In this document: positions 1 to 5,602 of the stretch, in pieces | Layout of the letters: every line of letters begins with the position of its first letter | Position numbering within the stretch: the first letter of the stretch is position 1 | DNA from: an uncultured Lysobacteraceae bacterium | Lineage (GTDB): Bacteria; Pseudomonadota; Gammaproteobacteria; Xanthomonadales; Rhodanobacteraceae | Reading direction: 5' to 3' | Assembly (NCBI GenBank): GCA_946480705.1 | Contig: CAMLLF010000149.1 | Span: 1 to 8,101 of the forward strand | Length of the DNA stretch: 8,101 bases | Position numbers and translations under genes: made by a program | The notes under the pieces: generated by a model | The model's database searches: none | The model's input: the letters and a program-made list of their open reading frames with translations, nothing else | What the model was told of the DNA's origin: nothing

Positions 1-393
1 CTGCTGATCGCCGGCACGTATACGCCGTACACATTGATAAGTCTGCACGGCGCCTACGGCTGGCTGCTGTTCGGCGTCGTCTGGGGGCTCGCCGCACTCG
101 GCATCGTCTGCGAGCTGTCGCCGCTCAGGCGCTTTCGGGGGGCGGCCGTCGCGCTCTACATCGGCATGGGCTGGAGCGCGCTCGCCGCGCTCGGTCCGCT
201 GCTCGAGAGCGTGCCGAGCGGCGGCCTCTGGCTGCTGTTCCTCGGCGGCGCGGCCTACACGCTCGGCGTGCCGTTCTATCTCTGGCGGCGGCTGCCGTTC
301 AGCCATGCGATCTGGCACGGCTTCGTGCTGCTCGGCAGCATCCTGCATTTCTTTTCGATCCTGCTCTACGTGGTGCCGGCGGAAATCCTCTGA
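1..393 (+). CDS. Hemolysin III / PAQR-family membrane protein (TrhA/YqfA-like), 3' part
   Basis: The frame is open from base 1 and ends with TGA at 391-393, giving the last 130 residues of a protein whose start lies outside the window. The visible part begins LLIAGTYTPYTL, resembling the AGxYTP stretch of the hemolysin III family. It continues through about four to five hydrophobic helices separated by short basic loops. The last helix region carries HAIWH (His102 and His106, counted from base 1) and His116. These match the C-terminal HxxxH metal-site motif of the PAQR/hemolysin III superfamily. These are inner-membrane proteins of about 200-220 residues, so roughly 80-90 residues are missing. 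Despite the name, haemolytic activity is rarely the physiological role; bacterial members have been linked to membrane lipid or fluidity homeostasis, and the function here is unknown. The TTG at 34 is not a start, since homology-like sequence continues upstream of it. The next gene follows after 30 nt on the same strand. Confidence 0.9.
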   Translation: MLIAGTYTPYTLISLHGAYGWLLFGVVWGLAALGIVCELSPLRRFRGAAVALYIGMGWSALAALGPLLESVPSGGLWLLFLGGAAYTLGVPFYLWRRLPFSHAIWHGFVLLGSILHFFSILLYVVPAEIL

Positions 394-423
394 CCGCACC
401 GGCGTGCCCAATGGAGAACGCCC

Positions 424-1410
424 ATGAAAAAAGCCGAATACACGCAGCGCGGCCCGGTGCCGCAGGACGTCATCGACGCCGTCGACATGACGCTGCCGCC
501 GCCAGCCGAAGGCCAGGTGCTCATCGAAGTACTGGCCGCGCCGATCAATCCGTCCGACGTGCTGACCCTGACCGGCCAATACGGCCTGCTGCCGCCGCTG
601 CCGGCGATCGGCGGCAATGAAGGCGTCGGCCGCATCGTCGGGCTCGGCGACGGCGTCGACGCGAGCTGGAACGGTCGCGTCGTGCTGCTGCCGGTGGGCA
701 GCGGTACCTGGCGCACGCATCTGATCGCCGAGTCGAAGGGTCTGGTCATGCTGCCCGACGGCGTCGACGTGCAGCAGCTGTCGATGCTTGCGATCAACCC
801 GCCGACCGCGCTGCTCATGCTCAGCGACTTCGTCACACTGCAGCCCGGCGACTGGGTCATCCAGAACGCCGCGAACTCGGCCGTCGGCAGCTATCTGATC
901 GGCATCGCGAAGGCGCGCGGATTGCGCAGCGTCAACATCGTGCGGCGCGAATCGGCCGTCGCCGCGGTCAAGGCGGCCGGCGCCGAGATCGTGCTCGTCG
1001 ACGGCGACAAGCTGCCCAAGCGCGTCGCCGAAGCGACCGGCGACGCGGCAATCAAGCTCGGCATCGATGCCGTCGGCGGTCCGGCCACCGACAACCTCGC
1101 GCGCTGCCTTGCGCAAGGCGCGACACTGGTCAACTACGGTGCGATGAGCGGCGAACCGTGCCACATCTCGCCGGCGTCGTTCATCTTCCGCGACATCACG
1201 CTGCGCGGCTTCTGGCTATCGCAGTGGTTCCGCACGGCGACGCCGCAGCGTCGCGGCGAAGTGTTCGGCGAGATCGGCCGGTTCATCGCGACGGGCCAGC
1301 TGCGTGCGCCGGTGCAGGCGACGTATCCGCTGAACCAGATCAAGCAGGCCGTGGCCGCCGCGGCGGCCGGTGAGCGCGACGGCAAGATCCTGGTGCTGCC
1401 GCAGCAGTGA
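424..1410 (+). CDS. MECR/ETR-like 2-enoyl thioester reductase (zinc-free MDR family)
   Basis: A 328-residue medium-chain dehydrogenase/reductase. Several stretches match the mitochondrial MECR / fungal Etr1 type of NADPH-dependent trans-2-enoyl-CoA/ACP reductase: INPSD (41-45), GQYG with the likely catalytic Tyr53, PAIGGNEGVG (60-69), GTWRTH (94-99), the NAANSAVG cofactor loop (148-155), NIVRR (171-175, an NADPH-phosphate-binding type position) and LRGFWLSQW (260-268). I see no structural-zinc cysteine cluster, as expected for this branch. Family knowledge predicts reduction of the 2,3 double bond of an enoyl thioester in the cytoplasm, as in fatty-acid synthesis or a related pathway. A quinone-reductase-like or detoxifying role remains possible, since many bacterial homologues are annotated only as zinc-binding alcohol dehydrogenase. 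The ATG at 424 has GGAGA at 413-417, seven or eight bases upstream. A competing frame starting at 411 is a shadow. Length is typical for the family. Confidence 0.88.
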   Translation: MKKAEYTQRGPVPQDVIDAVDMTLPPPAEGQVLIEVLAAPINPSDVLTLTGQYGLLPPLPAIGGNEGVGRIVGLGDGVDASWNGRVVLLPVGSGTWRTHLIAESKGLVMLPDGVDVQQLSMLAINPPTALLMLSDFVTLQPGDWVIQNAANSAVGSYLIGIAKARGLRSVNIVRRESAVAAVKAAGAEIVLVDGDKLPKRVAEATGDAAIKLGIDAVGGPATDNLARCLAQGATLVNYGAMSGEPCHISPASFIFRDITLRGFWLSQWFRTATPQRRGEVFGEIGRFIATGQLRAPVQATYPLNQIKQAVAAAAAGERDGKILVLPQQ

Positions 1411-1416
1411 TGCGTG

Positions 1417-1451
1417 CGCCGTGCGGTGCGCCGCTGGCGCACCGCACGGCG
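1417..1451. terminator. Perfect 16-bp hairpin between convergent genes (bidirectional terminator candidate)
   Basis: Bases 1417-1432 pair without mismatch with 1436-1451 around a GCT triloop, giving a 16-bp, almost all G/C stem. It sits 6 nt after the reductase stop and 14 nt before the end of the oppositely oriented DUF885 gene, so it can fold in either transcript. Neither strand has a T-run after the stem: AAATCGG follows on plus, CACGCATCA on minus. It is therefore not a canonical intrinsic terminator. It may act as a U-tail-less terminator, a 3'-end exonuclease block, or both. Confidence 0.7.
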
Positions 1452-1465
1452 AAATCGGCGGACGG

Positions 1466-3217
1466 CTACTTCGCCTGCTGCGGTACGAACTCGTCCGCCA
1501 CGGCCTTTTCGAGCAGGTCCGGCGGCAGCAGGCCCTGGCCGATCACGAAATCGTTGAACTTCATGCGGTCGAACTTCGGTCCGAGCGCGATCTCGGTCTT
1601 CGCGCGCAGCTCCATCAGGCGCGTATAGCCGTAGAAATAGCTCGTCGCCTGGCCCGGCGCGCGGAACGTGTAGCGGTTGACCTCCTGCGTAGCCATGCCC
1701 TTGGACAGGCCGACTTCGTCGGTCAGCACCGCGTGCGCGCGCTCCGGCGCGATCTGGCCGAGATTCAGCATCGGATCGAGGATCGCGCGCGCCGCTCGCT
1801 GCAGGCGTGCCTGCAGTGCGAACAGCTGGCCTTCGAGCGGTTCGTAGGGCTTGGTCTCGGCCTCGGCGTACAACGCCCAACCTTCCACATTGACACTGTT
1901 GAACGCGAACACGCTGCGCGCGAGCGACACGCCGCGCTCGACCATGGCCGTGAACTGCAGCTCGTGGCCCGGACGGCCTTCATGCGCAGTCAGCGTCCAG
2001 GTCGAACCCTTGTGACTGAAGTCGTCGTAGCTGTCGGACTTGCCGTCGCTGCCCGGATTGCCCGCGGTCAGCACGAACGTGCCGCGCTCGCCCTTGTTGC
2101 CGATCAGCGGCGGCGGATCCATGTGCGGCGCGGGCTGCGCCGCGGTCTCGGCCGCCGAAGCCACGCGCATGACCATCGGCCGCTCCGGCAGCGTGATGAT
2201 GCGTTCGCGGCGGATGATGTCCTCGACCTTCGCGATGACGTCGTGATACGTCGCCTCGACCTGGTCCGCCGGAATCTGCTCGCGCTTGAGCGCCTTGATC
2301 ACCGCGCGGTAGTCGTCGTCGGGCAGCTGGCGCGCGACCGCGATCTGGCTCGCGATCGCCTGCATCTCGTTGCGGATCTCCGCATAGGCGAGCCGCGCCT
2401 TCTGCACGAGCTGTTCCGGCGGAATGTCGAGACCGACATTCTTGAGATTGTCGGCATAGAGATCCGGCGGCAGGCGGAAATCCGTGCGAGAGCGCGGCAG
2501 CACCGTGTCGCGCAGCCAGGCGTCGTAATCGTTCAACTGCGTTTCGAGCGCGGCCAGCGCCTTGTCGGCGTCCTTGATCTTGTGTTTCGCGAACAGGTCG
2601 CGCAGACCCTTCATGTATTGCGGCGTGGCCGCAAGACCCTTTTCCACGTGTTCCCTGACCGGGCCGAGCAACGCCGCATCGCCGACGCGTTCGGCGAAGC
2701 GCGCCTTGGCGAGTTCCGTCGCCGGCGTATAGCCCTTCTCGAGTCCGACGTAGCGCTTGAGTCGCGTCAGCGCGGCGGCGCGGCGTCTGGGCGTCGATTC
2801 GTCGTTGAGCAGCACGAATTCTCCCTGGAAGATGGCCTGGCCGACATCGACGTAGGGCAGCAGATACTTTTCGTTGATCGCGCTGCTGTCGATCTGGCGC
2901 TGCATCGCGTCGATCATGATGTCGAGATCCTGCTGCACGCGCGGATCCTTCTCGCCCGCGCGGCGAGCCTGCAGGTCGGCCTTGGCCGCAGCCGCCGCGC
3001 TGCGGAAGCGCGGACCGTTGTCGGGCTTCAGATCGAACACGCCCTCGTCATAGCCGGGCAGACCGAGATTGCTCGCGAGTTCCGGGCTGAAATCGGCGAG
3101 TACCTTGAGCACGGGCTGCGCATTGGCATTGCTGCGCGCGACCCAGTCCTCGGCGGCGGCGGCGGGCAGGGCGAGCGCAAACAGACAGGCGGCGGCAAGA
3201 CGTTGCAGACGGGTCAT
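1466..3217 (-). CDS. Exported DUF885-family protein (putative zinc metallohydrolase)
   Basis: A 583-residue protein. The N-terminus MTRLQRL followed by a hydrophobic, Ala-rich stretch to about residue 22 (PAAAA/EDW) looks like a Sec signal peptide, which points to the periplasm. Cys11 has no proper lipobox, so a lipoprotein is unlikely. The C-terminal half carries the DUF885 hallmarks: HEGRPGHE (412-419), a candidate metal-binding site; NSVNVEGWALYAE (440-452), with Glu445 a plausible third ligand; and APGQATSYFYG (520-530). The family is thought to be peptidase-like, but substrates are mostly undefined and I assign none. The start at 3217 is chosen because it immediately precedes the signal peptide and has GAGGA seven bases upstream. 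The frame stays open to 3691, but that extension lies antisense to much of the DUF456 gene and carries no domain. Stop is TAG. DUF456 ends 104 bp upstream on the same strand, so the two may share a transcript. Confidence 0.9.
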   Translation of the reverse strand: MTRLQRLAAACLFALALPAAAAEDWVARSNANAQPVLKVLADFSPELASNLGLPGYDEGVFDLKPDNGPRFRSAAAAAKADLQARRAGEKDPRVQQDLDIMIDAMQRQIDSSAINEKYLLPYVDVGQAIFQGEFVLLNDESTPRRRAAALTRLKRYVGLEKGYTPATELAKARFAERVGDAALLGPVREHVEKGLAATPQYMKGLRDLFAKHKIKDADKALAALETQLNDYDAWLRDTVLPRSRTDFRLPPDLYADNLKNVGLDIPPEQLVQKARLAYAEIRNEMQAIASQIAVARQLPDDDYRAVIKALKREQIPADQVEATYHDVIAKVEDIIRRERIITLPERPMVMRVASAAETAAQPAPHMDPPPLIGNKGERGTFVLTAGNPGSDGKSDSYDDFSHKGSTWTLTAHEGRPGHELQFTAMVERGVSLARSVFAFNSVNVEGWALYAEAETKPYEPLEGQLFALQARLQRAARAILDPMLNLGQIAPERAHAVLTDEVGLSKGMATQEVNRYTFRAPGQATSYFYGYTRLMELRAKTEIALGPKFDRMKFNDFVIGQGLLPPDLLEKAVADEFVPQQAK

Positions 3218-3321
3218 GGCGGAGTCCTCAGGGTGACGCCGCAGTGTCGCGCGCGCTACGCGACGCGCAATGTGCCGGAGGTCGCGAGGATGTTGCGCCC
3301 GGCCGTGGCGCATCGTTCGGA

Positions 3322-3807
3322 TCAGGCGGGAATCAGCAGCGCGAACGCGAAGATGCCGATCATCGCGAAGGCGAGGGCGACCTTGACCAAGGTGCCAAAC
3401 AGCAGTCCGAGCCACGTGCCGACGCCGACGTGCGCCGCGCGCCGGACCGTGCTGCCGGCGATCAGCTCGCCGGCGAGCGCGCCGATGAACGGTCCGAGCA
3501 CGAGCCCCGGAATGCCGAAGAAGAAGCCCGCGAACGTGCCGATCGCCGCCCCGAACAGTGCCCAGGTACTCGCGCCGACGCGCTTGGCTCCGAGCAGGCT
3601 CGCGACGATGTCGGCTGCGATCGCGAGCGCGCAGAGCAGCGCGAGTATGCCGAGCGTCAGCGGGCCGACGTGGACGAAATTGTCCGCCCATGCCGCAAGG
3701 AACATGCCGGCGAACAGCAACGGCACGCCCGGCAGCGCCGGCAACACCGTGCCGAGCAGGCCGACGACGATCATTGCGGCGGCCAGCACGTACAGCACTA
3801 TCGTCAT
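3322..3807 (-). CDS. DUF456-family integral membrane protein
   Basis: A 161-residue, very hydrophobic protein. It begins MTIVLYVLAAAMIVVGLLGT and continues VLPALPGVPLLFAGMFLAAW (21-40), the characteristic opening of DUF456 proteins. A central glycine-zipper-like region (86-113: GAAIGTFAGFFFGIPG onward) is also typical. Predicted membrane segments lie near 3-38 (possibly a hairpin), 48-72, 82-115 and 128-158. The molecular function of DUF456 is unknown; it is an inner-membrane protein. The start at 3807 is preferred over the upstream in-frame ATG at 3846. The added 13 residues (MRPARVIFAGDRT) are polar and unlike the family. They also lie over the divergent kinase promoter region, while 3807 has AGGGG about eight bases upstream. 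It is transcribed away from the kinase and toward DUF885. Confidence 0.88.
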   Translation of the reverse strand: MTIVLYVLAAAMIVVGLLGTVLPALPGVPLLFAGMFLAAWADNFVHVGPLTLGILALLCALAIAADIVASLLGAKRVGASTWALFGAAIGTFAGFFFGIPGLVLGPFIGALAGELIAGSTVRRAAHVGVGTWLGLLFGTLVKVALAFAMIGIFAFALLIPA

Positions 3808-3826
3808 CGTTCGATCCCCTGCAAAA

Positions 3827-3854
3827 ATGACCCGCGCGGGCCGCATGCTACGCT
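3827..3854 (+). promoter_or_regulatory. Predicted sigma70-type promoter driving a leaderless kinase mRNA
   Basis: A -35-like ATGACC (3827-3832, four of six to TTGACA) and a -10-like TACGCT (3849-3854) are separated by 16 bp. The base seven positions past the -10 is 3861, the A of the kinase ATG, and no Shine-Dalgarno sequence precedes that ATG. A leaderless transcript is therefore the simplest reading. The spacer contains the palindrome CCCGCGCGGG (3831-3840), whose first two bases overlap the -35, and a GCATGC (3843-3848) that overlaps the -10 side. Either could be chance in GC-rich DNA or an operator. The assignment is by eye only. Confidence 0.45.
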
Positions 3855-3860
3855 GCGTCG

Positions 3861-4553
3861 ATGACGCATAGTCCGACAGAAACCCGCGAACTCCTCAAGG
3901 CCGATACGTTTGGGCATATCGAGCGCGTGCAAGTCGGCGACGAGATTTTCGTGCGCCGCGACACGCGCAGCGCGCACTGGCTGCTGCGCGCGCTCGCGCG
4001 CTGGGCCGCGCGGCACGAGGCGCGCGGGCTCGAACGTCTGCGCGGCATCGACGGCGTGCCGCAGCTGCGGCGGTGGGACGGGCACGTGCTCGAACGCAGC
4101 TATCTCGCCGGCGCGCCGATGCAGACGGCGCAGCCGCGCGACCCGCGCTGGTACCGCGACGCGCACCGGCTGCTGCGCGCACTGCGCGCGCGCGGGCTCG
4201 CCCACAACGATCTCGCCAAGGAACCGAACTGGCTCGTGCGCGCCGGCGGCTCGCCGGCCGTGCTGGATTTCCAGATCTGCTGGATCAGCCGCCGCCGCGG
4301 CGGCTGGTTCCGCATGCTCGCGCGCGAAGACCTGCGCCATCTGCTCAAGCACAAGCGCACCTACTGTCCCGATGCATTGACCCCGGTCGAGCGCCGCCTG
4401 CTCAAGCGCCGCTCGTGGCTCGCGCGCACCTGGAAGGCCAGCGGCAAGCGCGTCTACAAGTACATCGCGCGGCGCTGGTTCGGCTACTGGGACGACGACG
4501 GCGGCGCGCTGTCGTCGCGGCGGCGGACCGATGGAACTTCACGAGAGCCTTAA
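3861..4553 (+). CDS. RIO/Kdo-kinase-like small protein kinase or phosphotransferase
   Basis: A 230-residue, Arg-rich protein with the core of a minimal eukaryotic-like/lipopolysaccharide-kinase fold. It has a probable helix-C Glu in RHEARGLERL (Glu53), the catalytic loop HNDLAKEPNWL (His115, Asp117, Asn123), and the metal-binding DFQ (Asp136) in place of DFG. These are followed by LAREDLRHLLKHKRTYCP (153-170), which I recall as a conserved C-lobe segment in proteobacterial homologues of this type. It probably transfers phosphate in the cytoplasm; whether the substrate is a lipid, sugar or protein cannot be told. There is no clear glycine-rich loop. The usual beta-3 lysine is not obvious: the expected position, FVRRD (30-34), has Arg32-Arg33. 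This may be a family trait, because the catalytic residues are intact. The start at 3861 lacks a ribosome binding site and coincides with the predicted transcription start. The large overlapping frames inside it (from 3910, 4073 and antisense) are shadows. Confidence 0.82.
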   Translation: MTHSPTETRELLKADTFGHIERVQVGDEIFVRRDTRSAHWLLRALARWAARHEARGLERLRGIDGVPQLRRWDGHVLERSYLAGAPMQTAQPRDPRWYRDAHRLLRALRARGLAHNDLAKEPNWLVRAGGSPAVLDFQICWISRRRGGWFRMLAREDLRHLLKHKRTYCPDALTPVERRLLKRRSWLARTWKASGKRVYKYIARRWFGYWDDDGGALSSRRRTDGTSREP

Positions 4554-4602
4554 AATGGTTATCGCAAGCGAGCATCGTCGCGACGCAAGCCGATAAAGCC
4601 CT

Positions 4603-4626
4603 CTCCCCCAGGCTCGGCTTGGGGAG
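4603..4626 (+). terminator. Hairpin in left arm, downstream of the kinase gene
   Basis: CTCCCC (4603-4608) pairs with GGGGAG (4621-4626). A register shift allows extra pairs (4609/4621, 4610/4620, 4612/4618) around a CTCGG loop. It lies 50 nt past the kinase stop and could end or protect that transcript. No T-run follows; the next bases are CGGGTCGGG. The G side of the stem overlaps the first G-run of the plus-strand G-quadruplex motif, so the two folds compete. Confidence 0.5.
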
Positions 4627-4644
4627 CGGGTCGGGTGAGGGGGG
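4621..4644 (+). other. G-quadruplex-type motif, plus strand
   Basis: There are four G-runs of at least three: 4621-4624, 4628-4630, 4633-4635 and 4639-4644. They are separated by short loops AGC, TC and TGA. This satisfies the usual G3+N1-7 rule and would be present in the kinase transcript 3' end if transcription reaches it. Actual folding is not shown. Confidence 0.55.
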
Positions 4645-4711
4645 ACAGCCCTCGGCGCGCACGCCGATTGATTTTCGCGACACGCGGACCGTACGACTTG
4701 CGGAACGTTCT

Positions 4712-4734
4712 CCCCCTCGCCCCGACCCGCTCCC
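4712..4734 (-). other. G-quadruplex-type motif, minus strand (mirror of the left-arm motif)
   Basis: Read on the minus strand, the G-runs are at 4734-4732, 4728-4726, 4723-4720 and 4716-4712, with loops AGC, TC and CGA. Loop lengths and nearly all loop bases equal those of the plus-strand motif in the other arm. It would be carried by a tonB read-through transcript. It shares bases with the adjacent 14-bp hairpin. Confidence 0.55.
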
Positions 4735-4757
4735 GCCGACGCAGTCGGGGGAGCGGG
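4726..4757 (-). terminator. Strong hairpin just downstream of tonB
   Basis: Bases 4726-4734 pair with 4749-4757 and 4736-4740 pair with 4744-4748, giving 14 bp in all. There is one bulged G (4735) and a GCA triloop. The hairpin begins 10 nt beyond the TonB stop codon in the direction of tonB transcription, a usual terminator position, but no T-run follows on the minus strand. It forms part of the right arm of the inverted repeat. Confidence 0.6.
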
Positions 4758-4767
4758 AGGGGACGAC

Positions 4768-5418
4768 TCACAGCTCGGTCAGCCGGAACGCGATCGGCAC
4801 GAGGCCATAAGCGGCGAACGGTTCGCCGTTGCGCGTACCGGGCTCGAAGCGCCAGGTCATCACGGCCTCTTTCGCCGCGCGGTCGAGCACGTTGTGGCCG
4901 GACGATCGCTCGACGTCGATGCGTTGCGGCACGCCGTCCGGACCGACCAGCACGCGCAGCAGCACGGTGCCTTCGAGTCGCTGCCGCTTCGCGATAGCCG
5001 GATACGGCACCTGCTTCATCGACTTGTAACCCAGCGCACTGGGCGCCGTCTCGACCGGCCCCGCGGACGGCGCGACCGGCCCGGGTTCGCTGACCGCCGG
5101 ATACGACTGCAGCGTCGGCACATCCGTCACGACCGGATCGGCACGCACCGGTTCCGGCTTCGGCGACGCGACCGGGCGCACGGGCGGGGTCTTGGGCTTG
5201 AACGGTTCGACTTTCAGCACCGGCGGCGGCGGGGGCGGCGGCGGTTCCTCGCGCTTGATCGTGACCGCCTGGACGGGTTTGTCCTGGATCCTCTGGATCG
5301 CGACATAAGCCGGCGGGGCCAGCATGGCCAGCGCGGCGAGGCCGTGGAGGGCCAGTGTCGCGCCGATGGCGGAGCTGCGTTTCCATTGGAATCCGCGCGT
5401 CAGGACGAGTGTGCTCAT
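4768..5418 (-). CDS. tonB: TonB-family energy transducer (orphan)
   Basis: A 216-residue protein with standard TonB architecture: a short cytoplasmic N-terminus; one membrane anchor at about 17-40 containing a His-Gly (His25-Gly26) reminiscent of the functional TM histidine of TonB; a proline-rich periplasmic spacer (about 58-125, with eight consecutive Pro at 59-66 and Lys-Pro/Glu-Pro repeats); and a C-terminal TonB domain (about 132-216). That domain contains YPAIAKRQRLEGTVLLRV, GPDGVPQ, SSGHNVLDRAAKEAV and WRFEP. Family knowledge says it couples the ExbB/ExbD proton-driven motor to outer-membrane TonB-dependent receptors for siderophores, cobalamin or other scarce nutrients. Neither exbB/exbD nor a receptor gene is in the window, so partners must be elsewhere. 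The ATG at 5418 has AGGGG seven bases upstream. It is divergent from the sulfate-uptake operon and convergent with the kinase gene. High-GC genomes often carry several TonB paralogues, and the receptor set served by this one cannot be inferred. Confidence 0.92.
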   Translation of the reverse strand: MSTLVLTRGFQWKRSSAIGATLALHGLAALAMLAPPAYVAIQRIQDKPVQAVTIKREEPPPPPPPPVLKVEPFKPKTPPVRPVASPKPEPVRADPVVTDVPTLQSYPAVSEPGPVAPSAGPVETAPSALGYKSMKQVPYPAIAKRQRLEGTVLLRVLVGPDGVPQRIDVERSSGHNVLDRAAKEAVMTWRFEPGTRNGEPFAAYGLVPIAFRLTEL

Positions 5419-5602
5419 GGGGGTTCCCCTGCGTCGGCGGGCTGCCGGCGAGGGCTCGAACGCCTGCCGCGCGCGGCTGGGGTTAGGCGCGGTGCGATTT
5501 GCAACATCGGCCGGGGCATATGGTGATAACAGGGCGTCAATTCCGGCTTAACCGGCCGGGGTTTAGGCTGCATCCGACCCTTTCCGGACCCCAGGTGATT
5601 CC
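5419..5602. promoter_or_regulatory. Divergent tonB / sbp control region
   Basis: These 184 bp separate two outward-facing genes and must hold at least one promoter. Visible elements are a near-duplicate pair, GGGGTTAGGC (5479-5488) and GGGGTTTAGGC (5558-5568), and the palindrome CCGGCCGG (5552-5559). The palindrome is flanked by CTTAA on the left and GGTTTAG on the right, forming an imperfect larger dyad. A weak plus-strand -10 candidate is TAGGCT (5564-5569), with a poor -35 (TTCCGG, 5541-5546) 17 bp upstream. On the minus strand, TTGACG (5540-5535) resembles a -35 for tonB, but no well-spaced -10 follows. An AT-richer segment around 5518-5530 includes GATAAC. CysB control of sulfate uptake would be expected from other proteobacteria, but I cannot identify a CysB site with confidence. 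Confidence 0.4.

Larger units (their letters stand above)
4599..4762. repeat. Long inverted-repeat element (REP/MITE-like) in a convergent intergenic gap
   Basis: The 214-bp gap between the kinase stop (4553) and the TonB stop (4768) has a C-rich/G-rich left arm (about 4599-4645) and a right arm (about 4711-4762) that are reverse complements of one another. The best match pairs 4625-4643 with 4712-4731, with one substitution and one inserted base. The weaker complementarity continues outward through each arm's own hairpin. About 65 bp without evident coding capacity lie between the arms. No transposase, clear target-site duplication or GTAG-type REP head is visible. Palindromes of the CCCTCTCCC...GGGGAG type are common between genes of high-GC proteobacteria, so this is probably one copy of a dispersed family. 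That is an inference from general knowledge. Bases 4554-4598 contain nothing else I can name. Confidence 0.75.

Noticed and set aside
3218..3691. N-terminal extension of the DUF885 frame to a 741-residue protein
   Set aside because: The extension is Arg-rich and lies mostly antisense-frame over DUF456. The signal peptide and GAGGA support the start at 3217.
3808..3846. Upstream in-frame ATG for DUF456
   Set aside because: Adds 13 polar residues unlike the family; the internal ATG has the ribosome binding site and the canonical hydrophobic start.
1370..3871. Very long plus-strand open frame (833 codons) antisense to DUF885 and DUF456
   Set aside because: Its predicted protein is an Arg/Ala/His-rich low-complexity sequence with no recognisable domain. 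Strong G/C third positions remove stops from the antisense frame, and the minus strand holds clear families.
4554..4767. Possible CRISPR or transposon remnant in the repeat-rich gap
   Set aside because: Only one inverted pair, no regularly spaced direct repeats, no transposase, no evident target duplication.
4073..4810. 245-codon plus-strand frame across the kinase and the inverted repeat
   Set aside because: Shadow of the kinase in another frame that runs through the palindromic element; no domain.
5503..5540. A well-formed sigma70 promoter for tonB starting at TTGACG (minus strand, 5540-5535)
   Set aside because: The best -10-like triplet (TAT of TATGCC) is only 14 bp away and matches poorly; kept only as a weak note in the control region.
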